A stretch of DNA of 64,000 bases, from the NCBI RefSeq assembly GCF_002994745.2, contig NC_037088.1, positions 45,190,911-45,254,910 of the forward strand, written 5' to 3'. The stretch's first letter is position 1. Every line of letters begins with the position of its first letter. The DNA comes from Rosa chinensis (Eukaryota > Streptophyta > Magnoliopsida > Rosales > Rosaceae). Shown piece after piece: positions 56,990 to 64,000 of this stretch. Made by a program: the position numbers and the translations under genes. The notes beneath the pieces are model-generated. The model had not been told where the DNA came from. It saw only the letters and a program-made list of their open reading frames with translations, and ran no database searches.

Positions 56990-57424
56990 GCAAGTTATAT
57001 TTTTCTGAATTAAAACAAAGTACTTTGCAATTAAATTTGAATATCTAAAGCAATTAATTGTATTATTCTTTTTTTTTTGTTGAAAGGATTAATATTATTA
57101 TTCTTGCACAAAAAGAAAAGTAATATTATTATTATTATTTTGTTTCAAAAAATCTAGGGGTCTTGCGGGTGGGCCCCAAATGTTACCGTTGGAAGCCGGA
57201 TAAACGCGTAAACTTGACGCGAAAATTTTCCTTGGCCAATCCGGACGAGGAACAACCCAATCCAACTGAGAGAAGGAAAAGGATCACAACCCAATTCCGA
57301 CTGGGAAAAGGAAATGCCGTCTATATAATCCACTCTCCACTTTCCTATTCTCATCTCATTTCCAGTTCTCCACTTCTCTCAAAGCTACCTAGATCATTTT
57401 TCTCCGTTTTCTTTGTCGATTTCC
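56990..57424 (+). promoter_or_regulatory. Upstream region of MED26-like copy 4, with TATA box
   Basis: Conserved unit head. The TATA box TCTATATAAT is at 57320-57329. The leader is about 20 bases shorter than in copy 1 because the TTTCCGGTTCGCCC block is missing. Confidence 0.6.
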
Positions 57425-58177
57425 ATGGCGACGATCCAGAAAAATGAGTCGCTGAATTACTGGAGGGATTTCTTTGCCACTGCAAACAACTCCACCATTT
57501 TCGATGTTCTCGACCACGCCATCACCCTCGCCGCCTCCGATTTTCCGGACGAGTTCAGTCGCCAAAGGAGTCGAATTCTCGGTTCTATTCAGGGTTTGGG
57601 TGGCGGTGATGATCGACGCTCCGATCTAGGGTTTGGTACAGCATCTGAAACTGGGTCGGAACAAAAGGCTGAGCCTTCAAAGCCATCGCTCAAAGTACGC
57701 ATAAAGATCGTGAAACGAAACGTTGATGGTTCCTTGATCAAACCCAGCTCAGATGAAGCTAAGTCGATCAAGCCCTCTTCAGATGAGAATAAGTCGATCA
57801 AGCCGGAAACGTGTGTTGATAAAGTGGCACTTGATCGAGCGAAAATGATCAAGCCCACACCCTGTGTTGGTGAAGCTAAATCGATCAAGCCGAAGCCGTG
57901 TTTGGATGAAGTGGCAATTGAGGCAAAGCTTCAGGCCACAAAGAGAAAGTTTCATGATCGATATGAAGAAATTGAGAACAGTAAGAAGCAGAGGAGGATA
58001 CAAGTCTTGAACTATCTTCCCAACCAAGACTTCAAGCTTGGATGCCCTACCAGTACTAAACCACAGGGGAAGAAACTTGGAAACCACTGTCTGCAGTCCT
58101 CGGCGCGAAGGCGGGTGGCAAATAAACTGGGTTTTCAGAGTTTTCAAAGTAATAGGATAGTCAGTGCTACCCATTGA
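57425..58177 (+). CDS. MED26-like protein lacking the TFIIS-N domain, copy 4
   Basis: An intact 250-residue frame, the longest copy. The N-terminal YWRDFF/IFDVLDHAITLAA block and the C-terminal ATKRKFHDRYEEIENSKKQR block are as in copies 1 and 2. The linker has five IKP-centred repeats, including ALDRAKMIKP, which is missing from copies 1 and 2. Both RRVAN and the doubled FQS are present near the C-terminus, so this may be nearest the ancestral form. It is tail-to-tail with the EXS gene, ~590 bases apart, which is likely the ancestral order. Confidence 0.75.
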   Translation: MATIQKNESLNYWRDFFATANNSTIFDVLDHAITLAASDFPDEFSRQRSRILGSIQGLGGGDDRRSDLGFGTASETGSEQKAEPSKPSLKVRIKIVKRNVDGSLIKPSSDEAKSIKPSSDENKSIKPETCVDKVALDRAKMIKPTPCVGEAKSIKPKPCLDEVAIEAKLQATKRKFHDRYEEIENSKKQRRIQVLNYLPNQDFKLGCPTSTKPQGKKLGNHCLQSSARRRVANKLGFQSFQSNRIVSATH

Positions 58178-58763
58178 ATGTGTTCATCTGCATTCCTAAA
58201 TTGTACCTAAATTGTATTGGTGAATTATAGTCAGTGAATGTGAAAAACCCTTTTTTGCATTACTCTCTGAGTATTGAATTTACTTTCATGTGTTGAATTC
58301 ATATATTCCAGATTGATGTTATTGTGTACTATGTCCCTCTTTCTAGTATTGTCAACTCTCTGCAACTACAACTAGCTAGTTTCTGCAAATAACTGAAACT
58401 TCGATCAGAACAGAGAATGCTACGAGATTCAGAAAAAATCAAAACATAAAAAAAAAATAAAAATAAAAAAAATCAAAAACAGTTGCACCAGTCTCAATCC
58501 CTCACTGGCTTCTGAAATCACATACAGTAGTAGTTTTCTATCTCTCAGTTTCTTCATTTTAGAAGTTGAAGATCTGGTCCATCTCCATAGGGTTCATATA
58601 TAAAATTCAGCCATAACAAAAAAATGAGGACATAGTTACTGTAGTTGAATTGCTTTGATTTAACTTCTATAGTATAAGAATGATTTGGCTAGTCATATTT
58701 CAGCCTCGTAACTTAGTGTAGCAAAAAGGGAAGAAACTCTGTTCAAAATGGTTACAAAATACT
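58178..58763. other. Spacer between convergent MED26-like copy 4 and the EXS gene
   Basis: 3' UTRs of both genes. An A-rich tract lies at about 58440-58480. No other gene is seen. Confidence 0.5.
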
Positions 58764-61700
58764 CTATACACTGTGACTGTTAGCGTCAAGCAATGTCTCT
58801 TCTTCTGTTTGGATGATAGTCATGGGTAGGGGATCATAACTGGACTTGTTAATCTTATTCCACTCATTTTCTACTCGAAAGAATACCCATTGGAAGCGTC
58901 GAAGAATCTCCAATGCAGTGATTGCAAATACAGCCATGTAGTTATGACGAAGATGAGCAGAGAATTTGTATGTCCATGCACATCGCAAGATCAGGTTGCT
59001 TCCTATTGCCCAAAAATATACCTGCAATGTGAAATGTTGATATCGTCACGAAGAGCCTGCTGATACATAACCAAGTCGATCTAATAGAATGTGTCACTAA
59101 GAAAAGCTCTGCCTGCTGAAGTGCTGATACATAACGTCAATCCAACAAAGTAACTCCTTACCCATTTTTGTCCATATAATAAGTAGGAAACTAAACTTGG
59201 TCTGCTGAACTTGAAAATCCGAGTGAAGCCACTGTCAAGCAAAGGGGGAAAACAATATTAATATGAAGAGATAATAGGCAAGCCTCCTATCTGTATGAGC
59301 CTTCAAAGTGCTTGAGAGTATAAACTGATTTGAATTCAATGCAAAAGAAAGTCCAAAATGCTGTAATTAAGCTATCATACCTCAAGTCCCAATCTTGAGC
59401 TATGTCCCAGTAGAATGAATACAGCGAGTTAACAATACTAGACAGAAGCCAAAGCGGCTCATAAAAGTTTGTCCACCTATCAGGGAAGACATGATATTTA
59501 AGGGCCGAAAGAAAAATCACTGGGACTGCAGTCGAATATTTTAAAGCTGAAAAGCAGATTGATGACATGACAGTATTAGCAGTTAAAAGGACATGATTAT
59601 ATTGAATAAGCAATGTACTAAAGCTGTATGCCTTTAAGCTGTAACATAAGTGACTTCTACAGACATGAGTACATATGAAAAAGAGTCGCTTATAAGTGTC
59701 AGTTTTGCAGATACATGCGACGTTTGCGCAAGGGATCCAAAAATAATTACAAAATTTGACAACACGAGAACATGATAATGACAGCCGCATATGCACAAGT
59801 CAACAGTAAGGATTAGAATCCCCCAACTTCAAGTGATTATATACCACATAACAAAAACCATTTCGAATGTAAATTCCTAACAGATGGTTAGATTAATACT
59901 TAGAGTAATCGTAGACTATACAAAAATATTTGAGTAGCACCTTTAAGAGCAACAAATTGTGAACTTCAATAGATATTACGTAGCCTTTTTTCTTCTCATC
60001 TGGAAAAATTAGTAGCTAGTATCCCGCATTGAATAATTAAATTAGAAAAGCCAATTGTTCATCTCTTTTTTTGCTTCCATAAAGCTCACTTCTCATGCAA
60101 GAGAAACTAAATTTGATCCCAAACAAAGCATTTGTAACCTGTCACATACTAACGGAGAACCTCAATAATCCAACCAAAGCAAACTATACTGTACCATTTA
60201 CTTCCACGTAACTACCCAGTGTATAAAACTAATCTTCAGAATAGGATAATATTTCTACATTTCACCAATTGTCAATTATAGATTTATAGGTAACAAGCAG
60301 TCAAAGAGGGATGAACTACAATGAGTCATTACCATTGAAAAGGTTTGTCTTGTCTTTTGTATCCTTGTATTGACGTAGGCATTGAAATAAACGGCAAACA
60401 TAAGGAAAAACATGCACTAGAGGGATTCCAATTGAGTGGCTGCCACAAACTGAATCAGCTTCAAGCCATGCAATAGTGGCAACCTGCACATTAAAAAAAA
60501 AAAACATCTCAATGATATCAGATTTTGAGTGACTTCATAGAATATAGACCAATACAAAATTCTTTGCCATCATGTTTCACAAGTTGATAACAAACTCAAA
60601 CCAAAAAGAACATAGACGAAAGCAGAGTTAGAAACCAAATTTGTCATGACGTTTTTGACCTAGTACAACAAAAATACGCATGAAAAGCTGGCGAATGGAT
60701 ACATCATTCTTCTTCGTTTAGAATGATCCTATATAGTAGATTTATGAGGAATGAACCAATTGATAAGATTCTTTTTTCTTTTCTATTTTCTAATGATAAT
60801 TGTTATACTATTTGCCTTCAGCTTATTACTTGCCAAGAACTTAGCAAAGGCTTATGACAGAAGAATACTGCAGAGAATGGGATCTGAAATGGATTACATT
60901 AATAAATTCTGCAGAAACACATCAAAACTGTAGATATATAAAAAAACTCTGCAAGCATAATCCTCCCAACAGTACAATGGTGAATTATTTGCCTTTTGAC
61001 AGTCGACAAGCATAGAGATGAACTTAACACTTAAATCTTACCAGCCCATGAACCATTCTGCAGACTGAACGTTCCAAATCTGAAAACACCTGTATGCAAT
61101 TAACATCGCAATCCATATTCATTATGAGCCTGAGCCACAAGAACTTTTTAATTATCCATATGTAGAATGAGATATGGGAAAATAGACTCAAGTGTAACAA
61201 ATATTATTGCTAATACTAAAATGGAAGTGTATGACTGATAACATGTGAATGGTTGACGGCAATGACTAGAAGGATATAGATTCATACCTTAGACATAGAA
61301 GTTAAAACTTCAGCCACGAAAAAGTCAGGAAATGATATAGCCTGCAGATTGTAAAGACCTATTTCAATTAATTGATAAAATGATGAGCTCTCTGAACGTC
61401 ATCTATTCAGAGACCAAAATATCTATTTGCTGACCAATGTTACTTTGAATAAATATTTTCTTTCCCCCTGTAAATATTTTTTTTTTCTTTTTGTCAAAAT
61501 TAAAAGATCTATTGTACTTATCAGGCTAACTTACCTGCATCCATAAACACATCATTCCAGGATTTGATAAACAAGTTTCTCTTGTTCTTTCTTTCTTTCT
61601 TTTGTCTTAAATTATGCAATACCTTGATTACTACAACATTAGGATAGAAGACAGGCAAAGACAACAACTCATTTATAAACTTTAACCAACTTAGTTCTTT

Positions 61701-63717
61701 AGGTAAGATGTGCCCAAGTATGTCCGGATACAAGCTACAAGAAAGAAAACTTGCCTGCACTGGAAGAGCTATCCTGCACAGTGTCCTCAATAAGAAGTAC
61801 CGAGATGACAAATAAAAGATATCAAAGGGGGATATCAGAACTATAGCAACAGCAATATACAGGGACACCTGCAAGACGTACAGAGACATTTACAAAAATT
61901 TGTCTTATGAATATAACAGCAAGACTAGTGAGCCGTTGTAACTCTGGTGCAATACAAAATAGACCTATAATGCATGTACAAAGCACATTTAGTGTAAAGA
62001 ATGATGCAGTAAATAATGACTGCATCACATAGTTATAACAAGATAGCAGCAAAATATTTAACAATAAATTAAGACCGACCAATATCTCCATCAACATCCG
62101 TATATTAAAGGAAGCTTGTCAATGAACCATTTGGAACTGGGTTAAGCATGCAATCAATCTCAAGAAAACCAGAGCAAAGAGAAAATTTCGAGAAAGGGAT
62201 GATATTACACTGGTAGTAATGCAGCCAATAATAATTTTCCGTGTGAGTAAAGGTAAAGGTATGCTGTCATGCTAGTAGGGACAATGATGGTCATCCAAGT
62301 GCTACACTGCATATAAAATGCCAGATAATTAGGAAAAAGAAAAGGAACGGGGCATTGTGAATGAACGAGGTTGCTAGGACAAATATACAAGTAGAAGCAA
62401 CTTCTTTAACATAATAACAAGAATTGGCAATAAATACCAAAGATGAAAGAGAATGACACAAAACATAAGTTGCTATAATACAATAATCACTTAAATGTAT
62501 TTTTGGGGAAATGCTATTCCAGACATTAATAATTAATAAAACAGATGTGTAGTCCAGGAAGAATATATTAACGAATGGTGCAAGTAGAAGAGCTCTAACA
62601 AATGGATTTAGACCAGATGAGACTTGGGAGATTGCAATTTGGCAAGGCCTTGTGGCTCAAATATGCACTGACATGGTATAGCATTTGTGATGCACGAATT
62701 ACATTACATACATAAAAATACAGTATCAGGAACATGTACAAACACTGAAACATAAGTACATTCATACAGAGTTGAACCTGTCTATATGTCCTGTGAAGTT
62801 CACAACATCATATATCATGAGAGACGGACTAATGTGCCAGCAGTCCATCTGATGTGCTGGCACATTACTGTGCCCGTGAAATTACAAATTCTCTTTGTCG
62901 CATACTGAGCCTCAAGAAAGGCTATCACATGATTATGGTTTGAGTGCGGTAGTCACATTTAAACCTCAACATCATAAATTTTAATAGAGACAAGAGACTT
63001 ACAGAGAAGATAGTGGGGGAGGGGGAGGACAAAGAGAAATCGAATGAACCATCAGTACCTTCCATACTTCTTTGTGAGTGAGATGATTTTGATCAAGATC
63101 AAATATTTTTGCATAGCCAATGTTGGCCTGCGAAAAAACCCATAAGTTCACTCCCCAAAGCCAAACCATCAAAGTCTGCAACAAATAGAAATTAAAAGAT
63201 AAGCTGCCACAAAGTCAAGAATGTTACGAGAGCGAAAAGAACAACATCATCAACACCAACAATCAAGCCTCACCATGAGGAGGGGTGGGTTATAATACAA
63301 AAAGGCCTCATATAAAAATAAATGACGCAAATCTGCACTCATTCTCATGGCAGAATCCCATCCAATCTGTTTCAAAAGAACAATTCAGGTTTAAGCATAG
63401 TAACAATATTTATCATAAATCTACGTCTACCAGACCAATACTTCAAAAGCATCCATAATACATGAGATTAAGATCAAAAGGATTAACATTTAACACTGAC
63501 CTTGCAACAACTGAATCCCAATATCATGAAAAGTAGTACCTGAAAATGTAATGTCCTAGAGGATCAACCAAAAGATGAATATGAAGGCTATAAACTGGAA
63601 TATGACTGAATAACTGAAAAAGAAGAAGAAGAAAAAAAATCAAACCTTAAGCCTCCATAGAAAAACTGGAGATGGAAACACTGCAGCGGTATGAATCTGT
63701 GAGAGTGGACTCCTCAT
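58764..63717 (-). CDS. EXS-domain membrane protein (SPX-less, ERD1/XPR1/SYG1 family)
   Basis: Twelve exons on the minus strand, 5' to 3': 63717-63646, 63539-63501, 63366-63274, 63175-63059, 62306-62211, 61868-61755, 61341-61288, 61089-61042, 60483-60333, 59546-59381, 59231-59162, 59021-58764. They sum to 1278 bases, 425 residues plus stop, with matching phases. Signature pieces include WLWGVNLWVFSQANIGYAKI, WMTIIVPTSMTAYLYLYSHG, NSLYSFYWDIAQDWDL and SAHLRHNY...RRFQWVFFRVENEWNK. Several hydrophobic helices are evident. Related plant proteins lack the N-terminal SPX domain; the Erd1/XPR1 family is linked to Golgi retention and phosphate export, but the role here is unproven. All introns are GT-AG except the one after 61755, which has a GC donor (CAG|GCAAGT). 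The start is the ATG at 63717, which has an in-frame TGA upstream in its exon; a longer N-terminus from an exon outside the window cannot be excluded. Confidence 0.88.
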
Positions 63718-64000
63718 TTCTTGTACACTAGTTTTCCAGAGTCAATTGTACCTGAAAATTATCAAAGGAGAGTGCTTTGCATAATGAGAATGATAAAGAT
63801 CAAAACTTCAAGGGAAAATGTTTTATTGCCGATTGACTACATGCAAGTCTACGCACCTTTCAGATCTGAGACTGGTCCTTGGGGTTTAGGTAACGTCAAA
63901 AAGCTCAAAGCTTTCAAGGCATTGTCGCTCTTGGACAGAACAGAACCACAGAAAATTCTTCCCTCACAAGTCACTACGTGATTTACCCGCCAGTGCGTCT
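63718..64000 (-). promoter_or_regulatory. 5' untranslated region of the EXS gene
   Basis: An acceptor (ATTTTCAG at 63751-63758) suggests the first coding exon begins at 63750 with a short leader. Upstream sequence to the window edge looks like a further leader exon and intron. A plus-strand open frame here (63721-63981) is not credible. Confidence 0.45.

Noticed and set aside
59287..59796. 169-codon minus-strand frame as a separate gene
   Set aside because: Only its middle part (59381-59546) is an exon of the EXS gene; the rest is intron.
63721..63981. 86-codon plus-strand frame at the window end
   Set aside because: Opposite the EXS gene leader; no domain and no conserved context.

Overview
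This window is plant nuclear DNA from a eudicot, most likely a rosid; Rosaceae is a guess without a database search. It is AT-rich, has short GT-AG introns and TATA promoters, encodes plant-specific families (phytocyanin, a MED26-like protein, an SPX-less EXS protein) and holds nearly every class of plant transposable element. There are no prokaryotic features.

The backbone is a tandem array of one ancestral unit. A full unit runs: MED26-like gene (+), a broken 3' piece of an EXS-family gene (-), an F-box-associated-like remnant, a phytocyanin gene (+), an unidentified degenerate coding stretch, and a small promoter-bearing gene remnant. Unit 1 spans about 1640-15540 and unit 2 about 15540-23390 (it has lost the EXS piece). 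Unit 3 spans about 23390-56990 and is inflated by insertions. Unit 4 starts at about 56990, has only the MED26-like gene, and then reaches the intact 12-exon EXS gene (58764-63717, minus). The EXS 3' exon carried inside units 1 and 3 is a passenger copied from the right-hand edge of the ancestral locus. Three MED26-like copies (units 1, 2, 4) are open and differ by in-frame indels. The unit 3 copy is dead: it lost its TATA box, has a premature stop and is split by a 5.9 kb transposon. Three phytocyanin copies (units 1, 2, 3) are intact and nearly identical.

The array units act as empty-site controls for one another, so many insertions can be bounded to the base. They are: an L1-like LINE (6987-12815, 14-bp TSD); a Mutator-type MITE (19451-20168, 9-bp TSD); a TRIM (20870-21222, 5-bp TSD); a small 8-bp-TSD MITE (21938-22100); a PIF/Harbinger-like element (24234-30181, TAA TSD) that holds a hAT-like element (24871-26591) that itself holds another hAT-like MITE (25615-26247); CACTA-type ends (29123, 30799, 33830); a long-TIR Mutator element (31641-33136); a Ty3/Gypsy LTR retrotransposon of Tat-like layout (36387-47647, TSD CTTGG); a MITE (49191-49996); a solo LTR (51947-52423); and a degenerate TIR element (about 55069-56001).

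Most notable points: (i) the phytocyanins have a Cys-x2-His-x4-Gln copper loop, two residues shorter than the usual phytocyanin Cys-x4-His and equal in length to the plastocyanin loop; (ii) the MED26-like family seems to have lost its TFIIS-N/LW domain, which is replaced by a repeated IKP-rich linker; (iii) the LTR element has a spliced-looking antisense gene between integrase and 3' LTR, with a 36-bp minisatellite upstream of it; (iv) a 39-bp exact inverted patch sits at the unit 3/unit 4 junction; (v) UCH-type deubiquitinase exons lie beside a CACTA end.
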